8,346 bases of DNA from a bacterium (GTDB lineage: Bacteria; Margulisbacteria; Marinamargulisbacteria; JAAEMD01). The DNA lies in the NCBI GenBank assembly GCA_024225875.1, contig JAAEMD010000502.1:1-8346 (forward strand), in the 5' to 3' direction. Position numbers and translations under genes: made by a program. Positions within the stretch are counted from its first letter, which is position 1. Every line of letters begins with the position of its first letter. Positions 1 to 6,447 of the stretch are shown piece after piece. The notes below the pieces were generated by a model. The model saw nothing but the letters and a program-made list of their open reading frames with translations. It did no database searches and was not told where the DNA came from.

Positions 1-48
1 CTTTAACTTAACTTGATAAATTGAATGTGTTTTTTGGATGCTATTCAT
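1..48 (-). CDS. Possible 5' end of a gene leaving the window
   Basis: An ATG at 48-46 opens a minus-strand frame of 16 codons (MNSIQKTHSIYQVKLK) that stays open to the window edge. It is preceded by a purine-rich stretch ending in GAAGAG directly against the ATG, which is closer than a normal Shine-Dalgarno spacing. If real, the gene would be divergent from the secreted protein at 148. Sixteen codons are too few to tell coding from chance in such AT-rich DNA, and nothing in the peptide is recognisable. Confidence 0.2.
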   Translation of the reverse strand, partial: MNSIQKTHSIYQVKLK

Positions 49-85
49 CTCTTCTTTTCTCAGTTCTTTTGTTTTTTTGATGATT

Positions 86-104
86 GGGCTGCGTCAGCAA
101 GCCC
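86..104. other. Small bulged hairpin in the leader region
   Basis: GGGCT (86-90) pairs with AGCCC (100-104). GC (91-92) and GC (97-98) extend the stem across a bulged A, leaving a GTCA loop. It is the only GC-rich patch in the first 147 bases. It could be a weak terminator for something upstream or a structure in a divergent promoter region; no clean T-tract follows it directly on either strand. Confidence 0.25.
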
Positions 105-113
105 TAAATAATG

Positions 114-141
114 TTGTTTTTAAAAAAAAATATATTATAAT
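114..141 (+). promoter_or_regulatory. Candidate promoter of the secreted protein gene
   Basis: A perfect TATAAT lies at 136-141, with TTGTTT at 114-119 as a poor -35 match at 16-base spacing. A start site about 7 bases past the -10 box would fall on or next to the ATG at 148. The mRNA would therefore be leaderless or nearly so, which agrees with the absence of a Shine-Dalgarno sequence. In DNA this AT-rich a TATAAT can occur by chance. Confidence 0.4.
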
Positions 142-147
142 TTAATT

Positions 148-726
148 ATGACAAACCATAATTTTCAACAAAATCTACACCCTCTAAAAAACAGAAAGGT
201 GCTTGCTGCAGTCAGCCTGCTAGTATGTATCTTTTTGTTCCAAAACAACATCTACTCCCAAACTACGAAAGGAAAAAACAAAGGCAATCCATCAAGAAAT
301 CAAGTAATGAGAACAGGAGTAAAAGATATATATATGGACAGTTTCTTGTCCGCAATAGATACACGGGCAAGAATGGGGGACTTAAACAGTTCTTACAACC
401 TGAATAAAGCTGCAAGGATAACAAGTAAAGAAGATGTTCGCAATGAATTCAAAAACAAATATTATTCTCTCCATACAGTAAATTATAATAAATCTAAAAA
501 AACATTAAATATAACTTATCTGGCCAGAAATAAAAAAGGAGTTAAAGGCGACCGCAATATCAGCAGAGGTTGTTATAAACTCATAGATAAACTTTTAGTA
601 GATCTAGTATTAAGTACTCCTTTATATTTTAAAGGCGAAAAAATAAATCCCAGATACTTCGTTGAAATTATCACAGTTAAACACGTCAACTCCAAAAACA
701 CTACTATACGTAAAAGAAGTTTTTAA
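148..726 (+). CDS. Secreted or membrane-anchored protein of unknown function (192 aa)
   Basis: I do not recognise a family. The N-terminus reads as an export signal: a polar and basic n-region up to Lys17 (HPLKNRK), a hydrophobic core at residues 18-31 (VLAAVSLLVCIFLF), then a polar stretch with possible cleavage after IYSQ (about residue 38). The mature part is strongly basic and begins with a Lys/Asn-rich linker (41-55). A mixed region follows, with predicted strand-like stretches near 106-126 and 168-180 and a helix-like stretch near 141-156 (GCYKLIDKLLVDLVLS). The only cysteines are Cys27 in the signal and Cys142, so no disulfide is expected. There is no lipobox. The ATG at 148 is chosen because it gives a full signal peptide; no ribosome-binding site precedes it. 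The gene stands alone and ends just before a strong terminator. It is very likely expressed and exported, but its function is unknown. Confidence 0.75.
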   Translation: MTNHNFQQNLHPLKNRKVLAAVSLLVCIFLFQNNIYSQTTKGKNKGNPSRNQVMRTGVKDIYMDSFLSAIDTRARMGDLNSSYNLNKAARITSKEDVRNEFKNKYYSLHTVNYNKSKKTLNITYLARNKKGVKGDRNISRGCYKLIDKLLVDLVLSTPLYFKGEKINPRYFVEIITVKHVNSKNTTIRKRSF

Positions 727-764
727 CTTATAGCAGGCTGTCCTGAAGAATTGATAAAAAAATT

Positions 765-791
765 AAAGCCCGAGCCAAAAGCTCGGGCTTT
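765..791. terminator. Bidirectional intrinsic terminator
   Basis: A perfect 11-base-pair stem (AAAGCCCGAGC at 765-775, GCTCGGGCTTT at 781-791) encloses the 5-base loop CAAAA. It is followed by T residues on the plus strand. An A-rich tract before it (756-767) becomes a T-tract on the minus strand. It sits between two converging genes, ending 39 bases past the stop of the 148-726 gene and 42 bases from the stop of the receiver gene, so it can serve both. Confidence 0.92.
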
Positions 792-832
792 TCCCTGTTA
801 CAAACACCAGAAAAGTAAATCAGGAAAAAATA

Positions 833-1252
833 TTATCTTACGAGAACTCTTTTATCTGACTTGTTTACTGGCAGGCCTCCTTCAAGAAGATCACAGTGTT
901 TTGCAAAAACACTCTTTAAACTATTCACATCAAACGGTTCGGGAATAAACCCGGTTACCCCGTTTTTCAGCGCTTCAAACTTCAGCAAATCATTTGATGT
1001 CATAAAATATACAGGGATACTCTTATATCTTGAACGTATATCTTTAATTATCTTTATAGAGTTCCTGACCATATCGTCAATAATTATAAGTTGTATATTT
1101 CCTGCATTTCTGGTCAGTAAATCTGTAGCACCATAAACCGTTCTCCTGATAATAAAATGATACCCAAAGATGTTCCCCATTTGAATCTCTGTCATTGGCT
1201 GATCCTCAATTATCAGTATATATGCCTTATTGAATAGTAAATTTCTTTTCAT
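833..1252 (-). CDS. Stand-alone CheY-like receiver domain, probable pseudo-receiver (139 aa)
   Basis: This is a single response-regulator receiver domain with no output domain, so it would act by binding a partner. The fold's landmarks are in order: beta-1 YILIIEDQ with acidic pocket Glu16-Asp17, beta-3 LIIID with Asp59 as the phosphoacceptor (Asp60 follows), the Thr/Ser switch in FMTSND (Thr85), and beta-5 GFIPEPFD. At the last site the family has Lys-Pro; here Glu105 replaces the lysine (codon GAA, one base from AAA). The loop after Asp59 is about three residues shorter than usual and lacks the common Met-Pro. Loss of the switch lysine normally abolishes or alters phosphorylation-driven switching, so this may be phosphorylation-independent. 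Family knowledge supports the fold; the functional loss is inference. The ATG is fixed by a strong GGGAGGAG ribosome-binding site 3-4 bases upstream. It follows the 49-aa small gene by 10 bases and ends at the bidirectional terminator. Confidence 0.88.
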   Translation of the reverse strand: MKRNLLFNKAYILIIEDQPMTEIQMGNIFGYHFIIRRTVYGATDLLTRNAGNIQLIIIDDMVRNSIKIIKDIRSRYKSIPVYFMTSNDLLKFEALKNGVTGFIPEPFDVNSLKSVFAKHCDLLEGGLPVNKSDKRVLVR

Positions 1253-1262
1253 TATCTCCTCC

Positions 1263-1412
1263 CTAATTTAAACCGAACTTAAATAAAATTGTTATATCAT
1301 CAAAAACCATATAAAAACACATATCCAGTTTAACCTGATTAACATGCTCTTTAATTATTTTTTGACTATTTGATATTGATTTAATTTTACCTGGCGATAA
1401 TTGATCATACAT
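1263..1412 (-). CDS. Small protein of unknown function upstream of the receiver gene (49 aa)
   Basis: An ATG at 1412-1410 opens a 49-codon frame ending with TAG at 1265-1263. The start has a good ribosome-binding site: AAAGGGA lies about six bases upstream, and an in-frame TAA not far above excludes a much longer form. The stop lies 10 bases before the receiver's ATG, and that gap holds the receiver's own GGAGGAG. The spacing is that of an operon with probable translational coupling. The peptide (begins MYDQLSPGKIKSISNS) has a polar, Lys/Ser-rich first half, an amphipathic-looking middle (IIKEHVNQVKLD) and a hydrophobic, aromatic C-terminus (residues 31-46, CFYMVFDD then ITILFKF). It matches no family I know. 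It could bind the receiver, associate with the membrane, or act as a leader peptide. Support is from position and signals only. Confidence 0.5.
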   Translation of the reverse strand: MYDQLSPGKIKSISNSQKIIKEHVNQVKLDMCFYMVFDDITILFKFGLN

Positions 1413-1590
1413 AACCTGTCCCTTTAATATTTACTCAAACTCTCACAACATAAGTTAAAAAAATTAATATATATCATAATAAGAGTAATTGATATAAAAT
1501 AACCCCTTAAAATAAATTTCATAAAAGGATAAATTATAATTGAGCCATTGTCAAATTGTAAATACCATTAATTTGAGATAAAATTTTCGT
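1413..1590. promoter_or_regulatory. Divergent promoter and operator region
   Basis: These 178 bases separate the minus-strand small-protein/receiver unit from the plus-strand HTH gene. Toward the HTH gene there is a perfect TATAAT at 1535-1540 without a good -35, and an alternative pair TTGAGC (1540-1545) / TACCAT (1563-1568) with 17-base spacing. An imperfect dyad, AATTGA at 1538-1543 and TCAAATT at 1551-1557, overlaps both and is a candidate operator. No Shine-Dalgarno sequence is visible before the HTH start. A LexA/CI-like regulator commonly binds its own divergent promoter region; whether this one does is inference. Confidence 0.35.
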
Positions 1591-2238
1591 ATGAAGAAAA
1601 ATCCGACATTCGGAGAATTTATACGACTTACACGCAAGAAAAAACTTAAGCTTCCCCTGGTGGGGCTATCAAAACAGATTGGTATTTCGCCTGCTCAATT
1701 ACAACGCATTGAGGAAAACAGGATTCGTATTTATCCTGATGAGAAGTTTCTGCAAAAACTGAGCAAAGCTTTATCTCTTGAATATGAAACACTGGTAGAT
1801 TTACTCCATCACTATAAAATAAGAAAACCTGATACTAAATCAGGTGCAAAAAAAACACCTCTTATTCCATGGGAGTTTTTATCCAACATTAAAAATATCA
1901 GTCCGGAATCGATTGCAAATGGGTATATCCCCTCTCAACCAGATAATAATAAACAGACTGTAGCTGTAAAATGCCAGACTGCTAAATGGCAGCCATTTAT
2001 TACAAAAAACGATATTATCATAATTTTGATAAATATAGATCACAAAGAAAATGATCTATTAGTAAGTGCGGTAAGTGAAAGTGATTATGAGCTGCTGCGT
2101 GTCGTAAAATCAGGAGAAAAAACGCTCTATTTCCCGGCCTTCCCAACCTTTCAACAAACAAATCCCATATCTAAAAACGATAACCACAACATCATTGGTG
2201 TTGTCGACCACATTGTAAGAAAATATCGTAATCAATAA
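1591..2238 (+). CDS. XRE-family HTH regulator with degenerate LexA/CI-like S24 domain (215 aa)
   Basis: This is a predicted DNA-binding regulator. Residues about 7-75 form an XRE/Cro helix-turn-helix, with the helix pair in GLSKQIGISPAQLQRIEENR (25-44). A basic linker (76-89) leads to a C-terminal beta-rich domain (about 90-211) with the layout of S24/LexA/CI domains: a VKC-QTAKWQP-FI stretch (126-137), then NDIIII (140-145), a two-strand segment around YELLRVV, an FPAFP turn (181-185) and the closing IIGVVDHIV (201-209). In active members the first block is GDSMxP with catalytic serine, and a lysine sits in the later Lys-Arg block. Here Lys132 aligns with the serine position and the second block reads ELLRVV, so the Ser-Lys dyad is absent. 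It probably cannot self-cleave and may only dimerise or sense. The ATG at 1591 begins MKKNPTFGEF, right ahead of the HTH; no ribosome-binding site is evident. Likely partners are the divergent receiver operon and the downstream secreted protein. Confidence 0.85.
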   Translation: MKKNPTFGEFIRLTRKKKLKLPLVGLSKQIGISPAQLQRIEENRIRIYPDEKFLQKLSKALSLEYETLVDLLHHYKIRKPDTKSGAKKTPLIPWEFLSNIKNISPESIANGYIPSQPDNNKQTVAVKCQTAKWQPFITKNDIIIILINIDHKENDLLVSAVSESDYELLRVVKSGEKTLYFPAFPTFQQTNPISKNDNHNIIGVVDHIVRKYRNQ

Positions 2239-2434
2239 ATTAAAAACAGATACAAACTGGCCCACAATAGTGTTGATGGAAAATGAGGCTGAAACAGGGG
2301 TTTTGAAGATATTGCCGGATTACCAGCCATTTTTGGTTTTAAGCCCATATAGCTGGTACAAATTGAACTGTCCGTTTAAATGGGGAAGTGCAGTGTCAGA
2401 CATTTTATTTTGGAACAGCTGTATTAATAATCTG

Positions 2435-2464
2435 TTGACTCATAAAAAGAGTTTTACATACAAT
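2435..2464 (+). promoter_or_regulatory. Sigma-70-type promoter for the barrel-like protein gene
   Basis: TTGACT (2435-2440) and TACAAT (2459-2464) each match five of six consensus positions and are 18 bases apart. Transcription would begin near 2471, leaving a leader of about 27 bases that contains the ribosome-binding site at 2482-2488. It is the best promoter match I found in the window and supports a real gene start just downstream. Confidence 0.6.
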
Positions 2465-2481
2465 TAAAATATACGTCATAT

Positions 2482-2488
2482 AAAAGGA
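2482..2488 (+). promoter_or_regulatory. Ribosome-binding site deciding an ATT start
   Basis: AAAAGGA at 2482-2488 lies nine bases before the ATT at 2498. No ATG, GTG or TTG occurs in this frame near it, so the site points to ATT as the initiation codon. The peptide from there begins with a complete signal sequence. Confidence 0.55.
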
Positions 2489-2497
2489 TTTCATATC

Positions 2498-3076
2498 ATT
2501 TTAAACTATAAGAAATATATCTTTTTAATTTGCATATTTTTATTTTCAATATCTACCAGTATTGCAGCATACGATGTTAATGATATTAGCTATCAGGATG
2601 AACATAATACTGCATTCAGCACTAAAATAAAAATAACAACCATTGGCGATAGTACAGCCAGGTTTGCTGGTCTGGAGGGCACTTTTTATCAAGACAGCAA
2701 CTTAATACTGGGCCTGAATATAACATGGCTGCATTCAAAAATTAATGGCAGCAGATTTAATCTTAGCCATACAAACAAATTAGATATAATCTATGGCGGC
2801 ATCAAAACAGGCTTTATCCTTGACTCCAGCAATTTATACAATATCATTTTATTCATCAATTCCGGTTCAGGAAAAGCTGGTTATAAAAATATGTCCAGCA
2901 AAACCTTCTTGTATATTGAACCTGGCATAGAAATGGAGTCCAGGCTCTTGTCTAATTTTGGTTTTTCCACCGGTTTAGGATTCAGGATAACAACCAACTC
3001 AAATATTGATGGTCTAAAAGATGAAGATTTCAACAGGATCTTCTTCTATTTGAGCGCTAAATGGCTGCATTTTTAA
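2498..3076 (+). CDS. Secreted beta-rich protein, probable small outer-membrane barrel, ATT start (192 aa)
   Basis: The frame is open from the stop at 2467 to 3076 and reads as one protein, but its first ATG is at 2891, inside a continuous coding pattern. Starting at ATT 2498 gives MLNYKKYIFLICIFLF: a basic n-region, a hydrophobic core (residues 8-19) and a likely cleavage after ISTSIAA (about residue 25). The mature part (AYDVNDISYQDEHN...) is rich in alternating strands and glycines, for example FAGLEGTFY, LILGLNITWL, DIIYGGIKTGF, FLYIEPGIEMES and FGFSTGLGFRI. It closes with FFYLSAKWLHF, a terminal Phe and aromatic strand as in barrels handled by the BAM machinery. The size fits an eight-stranded barrel. 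I cannot name a family. ATT initiation is known but rare (infC); the alternatives are an ATG lost by mutation or a base error at 2500. Promoter (2435-2464) and ribosome-binding site (2482-2488) support the call. It follows the HTH gene on the same strand. Confidence 0.68.
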   Translation: MLNYKKYIFLICIFLFSISTSIAAYDVNDISYQDEHNTAFSTKIKITTIGDSTARFAGLEGTFYQDSNLILGLNITWLHSKINGSRFNLSHTNKLDIIYGGIKTGFILDSSNLYNIILFINSGSGKAGYKNMSSKTFLYIEPGIEMESRLLSNFGFSTGLGFRITTNSNIDGLKDEDFNRIFFYLSAKWLHF

Positions 3077-3163
3077 ATATCAGTGCCGGAAAATTTTGTG
3101 GACATATTACGGATCATCCTTATGGAGCATATTTTACAGGTCAGAGCTTCTTGATAAGGGGTC

Positions 3164-4540
3164 TTACTTTAAAGCATCAAAAAAACGGTATATAAGTTTA
3201 ATAAAATGCACAGGAGTCTTTATATCCTTTAAGAGTTTAAATATGATTTTTGGCCTTAAGTAAAATTCCAGGTATGCTTTACGCTGTATATTTTTCATTT
3301 CTCTTTTACTCATTCCTTTGGGAACATAAGAAACATCATGTACAAAAAAATGTTCGGCATTAGATAGAGAATCTTTACTGGAAAACTCCTTTTGGTATAT
3401 TTCAGACCCTGGTAATGGCATAAAATTATTAAATTGTGCCCTGTCAACAGGAATAGATTTCGAAAATTTTATTGTTTCTAACATTTCACTTTTTGTTTCT
3501 CCTGGTACCCCAAATAAGAAAAATCCTGTAGTTCGAATATTTGTATTTTTAAACAGCTCCAGCTTTTCTTTGATTTTTTCTATAGATAGTTTTTTTCTAG
3601 TAAGATCATGGATTCTCTGGCTTCCAAACTCTATACCAAGTGATAGTGAATGGCATCCTGACTGTTCCATTAGTTTCAACATTTCTTCATTTAGAGTATC
3701 TATTCTTACCCCGGAAGGACAACTCCAGGTTATATTAAGGTTTTTATTAATTATGGTATTACAAAATTCTTTTACAATCTTTTTATTAGCAGTGAAGTTT
3801 TCATCTTCTATTAAAAAATCATATACCCCATATTTATCTCTAAGAAATATCATTTCTCTTATTACATTATCAACGGATCTGCTTCTTATATGATTTGTTG
3901 TTATTGATTTACCTGCACAAAAAGTACACTGCATAGGGCAACCTCTGGTTATTATTAGAGGTGCTGATGGAAATGACTTAAAAAAAGCACCGTGTGGAGC
4001 TTCCGGGTATTCGTTAGGGTCCATAAGATCCCAGGCAGGAAAAGGCAAAGAATCCAGATCTTCTATTACTGAAATATGGTTTTTGATAATTTTATTTTCA
4101 TTTCGCCATATCAGGTTAGGTATATGATTGAAGTTATCTGATTTTTTCTTTAATTCTTCAATAAGCAAAGGAAACCCTTTCTCAGCTTCACTCATAAAAG
4201 CAAAATCAGCATTTTCCTGATCTATTAAGACATTATCAGGATCTCCAGAGGGATGATAACCACCTAAAACAGTGTATGTTTTTAAGCTGTGTTTTTTAAT
4301 TATAGCCAGATGTTTTTTTACTGAAACTATATCAAAAGTAAACATCTGAATTCCTATAAGGTCATATTTATTAGTACTCATATGTTTATCAAAATCCTTG
4401 AAAGTGTACTTTTTTTGATTACAATGGAGTATTTCTACCGTATTTCCTTTTTGTCTTAGTATGGAAGCCAGATAACCAGGACCTAAACCTGGCATAATTA
4501 CATAAGATCTATTAATTGGCGATAAAAGTAATATATTCAT
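3164..4540 (-). CDS. B12-binding-domain radical SAM enzyme (458 aa)
   Basis: This is a class-B-like cobalamin-dependent radical SAM protein of the BchE/hopanoid-methylase type of architecture. Residues 1-135 form the Rossmann-like B12-binding domain: strand MNILLLSP, the GLGPGYLASILRQKG helix (18-32), YDLIGIQMFTFD (59-70), and VLGGYHPSGDP (91-101). There is no DxHxxG motif, as is usual for this group. The radical SAM core starts near 193 with TRGCPMQCTFC, whose Cys201, Cys205 and Cys208 bind the [4Fe-4S] cluster. It continues with FLIEDENFT (242-250), SLSLGIEFGSQ (298-308) and TTGFFLFGVPGET (337-349), which are typical core motifs. The C-terminal part (about 385-458) is basic and helical and may contact the membrane. 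Such enzymes methylate or rearrange unactivated carbons; the substrate here is unknown. Its ATG overlaps the TGA of the upstream membrane glycosyltransferase by ATGA, with no ribosome-binding site visible, so coupled translation is expected. It is the last gene of the operon, and no clear terminator follows it. Confidence 0.93.
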   Translation of the reverse strand: MNILLLSPINRSYVIMPGLGPGYLASILRQKGNTVEILHCNQKKYTFKDFDKHMSTNKYDLIGIQMFTFDIVSVKKHLAIIKKHSLKTYTVLGGYHPSGDPDNVLIDQENADFAFMSEAEKGFPLLIEELKKKSDNFNHIPNLIWRNENKIIKNHISVIEDLDSLPFPAWDLMDPNEYPEAPHGAFFKSFPSAPLIITRGCPMQCTFCAGKSITTNHIRSRSVDNVIREMIFLRDKYGVYDFLIEDENFTANKKIVKEFCNTIINKNLNITWSCPSGVRIDTLNEEMLKLMEQSGCHSLSLGIEFGSQRIHDLTRKKLSIEKIKEKLELFKNTNIRTTGFFLFGVPGETKSEMLETIKFSKSIPVDRAQFNNFMPLPGSEIYQKEFSSKDSLSNAEHFFVHDVSYVPKGMSKREMKNIQRKAYLEFYLRPKIIFKLLKDIKTPVHFIKLIYRFFDALK

Positions 4541-6447
4541 TGATCAAGCCGTATATTTTTTTTTATATTTTTTAAAACCTGAATTAATCCAATAGTTAAA
4601 AATGGATAGCTGTTTATTACAATCCGCTCTAAAGCGGTATTATATGCTGAAGGAGCAGCTATTTTCCAGGAAATAACAGAAATGGGAACAAACAAAATAC
4701 AACCTGTACTTATTAAGAAAAAAATTATACCTGCTTCATCAAAAACAAGTGGGGTTTTACCTTTTTTCTCTGCAAAAATCACTATAGAAATAAGTAACCC
4801 AGCTCCGAATATAATCCCTTTGATGCGGTAGCGCGTTAACCAGATAATAAATTGTTTACCAAAACTATAAAGATGGCTTAAAGATAACACAACTGCCCCG
4901 TTATGAGGATTTGAATAAATATTGTTTATATTTATAACAAAGTTATAATTAAGCAGATGAATAGATAGCACTAATACAGCTGGCAGGATTGCTAATAATA
5001 AAGGTAAGGATTGTTTGATATTTTTATTAACTGCAAGGAATATGATACCTGAAAATATAGTTATTAATATGTATACGCTTCCCTCCAGTTTAACCATACT
5101 GGTCCCTGTACATAGTAAACTCAGCCATATTAAACCGGATAACGGTAGATGCCTGTTTCGTAAGGATAAGCAAACATCTACTAATATAAAGGAGCTTAAG
5201 AAAAAGGCGCTTATTAGAACGGCTTCTGCCATGGCAAATGAATAATGTCTATCAAGAAAAAAAATAATAAAGCAACAAGAGAATAGAAAACTAAATTTAG
5301 TGGAGTACTTAAGATATTTCAATAAACAGTAAATAGTATGTATGAAAGAAAAATATAAAACCCCTGAAATCCATCTGCCAAATTCTAAAATAACAGAGTT
5401 TGTTAATGCGTAAAGAGCACTGTTTAATAATGGCCAGAAAGTTGGATAAACAGGGTAAGTGTTTCGTAACGGATATGATATTTTTGAATTAATAAAAAAG
5501 CATTTCGCTTTTACAAGCCAGTGACCAAAACAGTCATATGAAGTTACGGCCCCCAAATAAGTGTATATTATGTAGCAAATCAGTACTATTCCAGTCCAGG
5601 CTACAATATTTTTCTCAATAATATTAAGTTTATTGTAAGACAGCTTGATTTTTCTCCAGTTAATTTCTTTTACCTTTGATAAAAGATCTTTTATTTTTTT
5701 AATGCTGACAAGCTTAATAAAAGCTATAACTGGTAAAACAATAAAAGAAACACTGGCTGCATATTTTAGTGAAATACCTGCTTGAAGTAACAGCCAGCAG
5801 ATAAATACACATTGAATGTTTCCCGTTATTATAACAGGGCCAAGCCAGCTGGCTTTTACTGTTTTGTTTTTTGTTAGTTGAAAAAACAAATATCCCATTG
5901 AGATACAGGCTAAAAGCCAGACAGCAAAACCTGAAACTAAAAGTAAGTTTTGTTTTATAGTGCTTAATTTATTAATTCCAAAAAACTTTTCTATTTTAGA
6001 CGCTTTCTTTAACTGTATATTGCTTTTGATCCAGGTATTATTGTTTATTTTGTATCTGTATTTATTTGCTGCGGTGTCCAGGTTAGAGGTTCTGCATCCT
6101 GAGTTTACTGGCTGGTCAGTGTTTTCTAAATAAGATATTTTTATATTTGTATTTGTGGGATCTATTTTTGAAGAAGGCAGAAAATAACTGCTTATGGGTC
6201 CAATTCTACTATTAGAGTTTATTTCTAATTTATAGCTTTTGTCTTTGGGTAGGTACTGGGCTATTTTTGGAATAGATTTGATGCCAGGGAATTTAATTAT
6301 ACGTTGAGTATCATAATTAAAACCTGCTTTGATGTGCCATACTAAAGTTCTTATTGATTGAGGAATAAACCATGTTCCAGAACAGCTAAATAATATCAGG
6401 GTTGAAATAAAGCAGCTAACAATTAACCTGTTAAATTTCGAAGTCAT
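4537..6447 (-). CDS. GT-C-type polytopic membrane glycosyltransferase with N-terminal extracytoplasmic domain (636 aa)
   Basis: This is a probable integral-membrane sugar transferase using a polyprenyl-phosphate-sugar donor on the outer face of the inner membrane. A first membrane segment (about 6-23) is followed by some 135 residues without membrane segments (about 30-165), then many hydrophobic segments from 166 to the end. Motifs typical of these GT39/PMT-like proteins appear in order. SYDCFGHWLVKAK (303-315) has Asp305 as the likely catalytic acid of the first outer loop. NTYPVYPTFWPLL (329-341) is the YPxxxP block, MVKLEG (451-456) is the Lys-x-Glu-Gly motif, and ALERIVINSYPF (605-616) is the closing Arg motif. 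Gene order supports the call: it follows the GT2 gene with a 4-base ATGA overlap and overlaps the radical SAM gene the same way. The N-terminal domain (YLPKDKSYKLEINSNS and on) is unrecognised and may bind the acceptor. The family is fairly sure, the sugar and acceptor unknown. Confidence 0.82.
   Translation of the reverse strand: MTSKFNRLIVSCFISTLILFSCSGTWFIPQSIRTLVWHIKAGFNYDTQRIIKFPGIKSIPKIAQYLPKDKSYKLEINSNSRIGPISSYFLPSSKIDPTNTNIKISYLENTDQPVNSGCRTSNLDTAANKYRYKINNNTWIKSNIQLKKASKIEKFFGINKLSTIKQNLLLVSGFAVWLLACISMGYLFFQLTKNKTVKASWLGPVIITGNIQCVFICWLLLQAGISLKYAASVSFIVLPVIAFIKLVSIKKIKDLLSKVKEINWRKIKLSYNKLNIIEKNIVAWTGIVLICYIIYTYLGAVTSYDCFGHWLVKAKCFFINSKISYPLRNTYPVYPTFWPLLNSALYALTNSVILEFGRWISGVLYFSFIHTIYCLLKYLKYSTKFSFLFSCCFIIFFLDRHYSFAMAEAVLISAFFLSSFILVDVCLSLRNRHLPLSGLIWLSLLCTGTSMVKLEGSVYILITIFSGIIFLAVNKNIKQSLPLLLAILPAVLVLSIHLLNYNFVININNIYSNPHNGAVVLSLSHLYSFGKQFIIWLTRYRIKGIIFGAGLLISIVIFAEKKGKTPLVFDEAGIIFFLISTGCILFVPISVISWKIAAPSAYNTALERIVINSYPFLTIGLIQVLKNIKKNIRLDQ

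Larger units (their letters stand above)
2239..2497. other. Intergenic region with a weak open frame
   Basis: These 259 bases hold the promoter and ribosome-binding site of the next gene. A plus-strand frame of 65 codons (2270-2467, beginning MLMENEAETG) is open here, and the opposite strand is also fairly open. The plus frame has no ribosome-binding site, runs through the promoter at 2435-2464 and has no recognisable motif, so I do not call it a gene. It could be a relic of an older coding region. Confidence 0.4.

Noticed and set aside
25..108. 27-codon plus-strand frame starting MCFLDAIHLF
   Set aside because: It is Phe-rich by AT composition, has no ribosome-binding site, and runs through the hairpin.
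861..1136. Plus-strand frame opposite the receiver gene
   Set aside because: It is the shadow of a well-supported receiver domain on the minus strand.
1426..1530. AT-rich stretches with ATATAT-type palindromes
   Set aside because: They are expected by chance at this base composition; there are no regular repeats, so no origin or array is called.
2270..2467. 65-codon plus-strand frame between the HTH gene and the barrel-like gene
   Set aside because: It has no ribosome-binding site, overlaps the good promoter at 2435-2464 and shows no recognisable motif. The opposite strand is similarly open.
3077..3163. Short gap between two converging genes, inspected for a terminator or coding relic
   Set aside because: No stem with a T-tract was found. 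The short open frames of 25-35 codons in both directions are not convincing.
3570..3893. Plus-strand frame of about 107 codons inside the radical SAM gene
   Set aside because: It is antisense to the conserved radical SAM core and has no motif of its own.
5015..5245. Plus-strand frame inside the GT-C gene
   Set aside because: It is antisense to conserved membrane segments and the Lys-x-Glu-Gly region, so it is a shadow.
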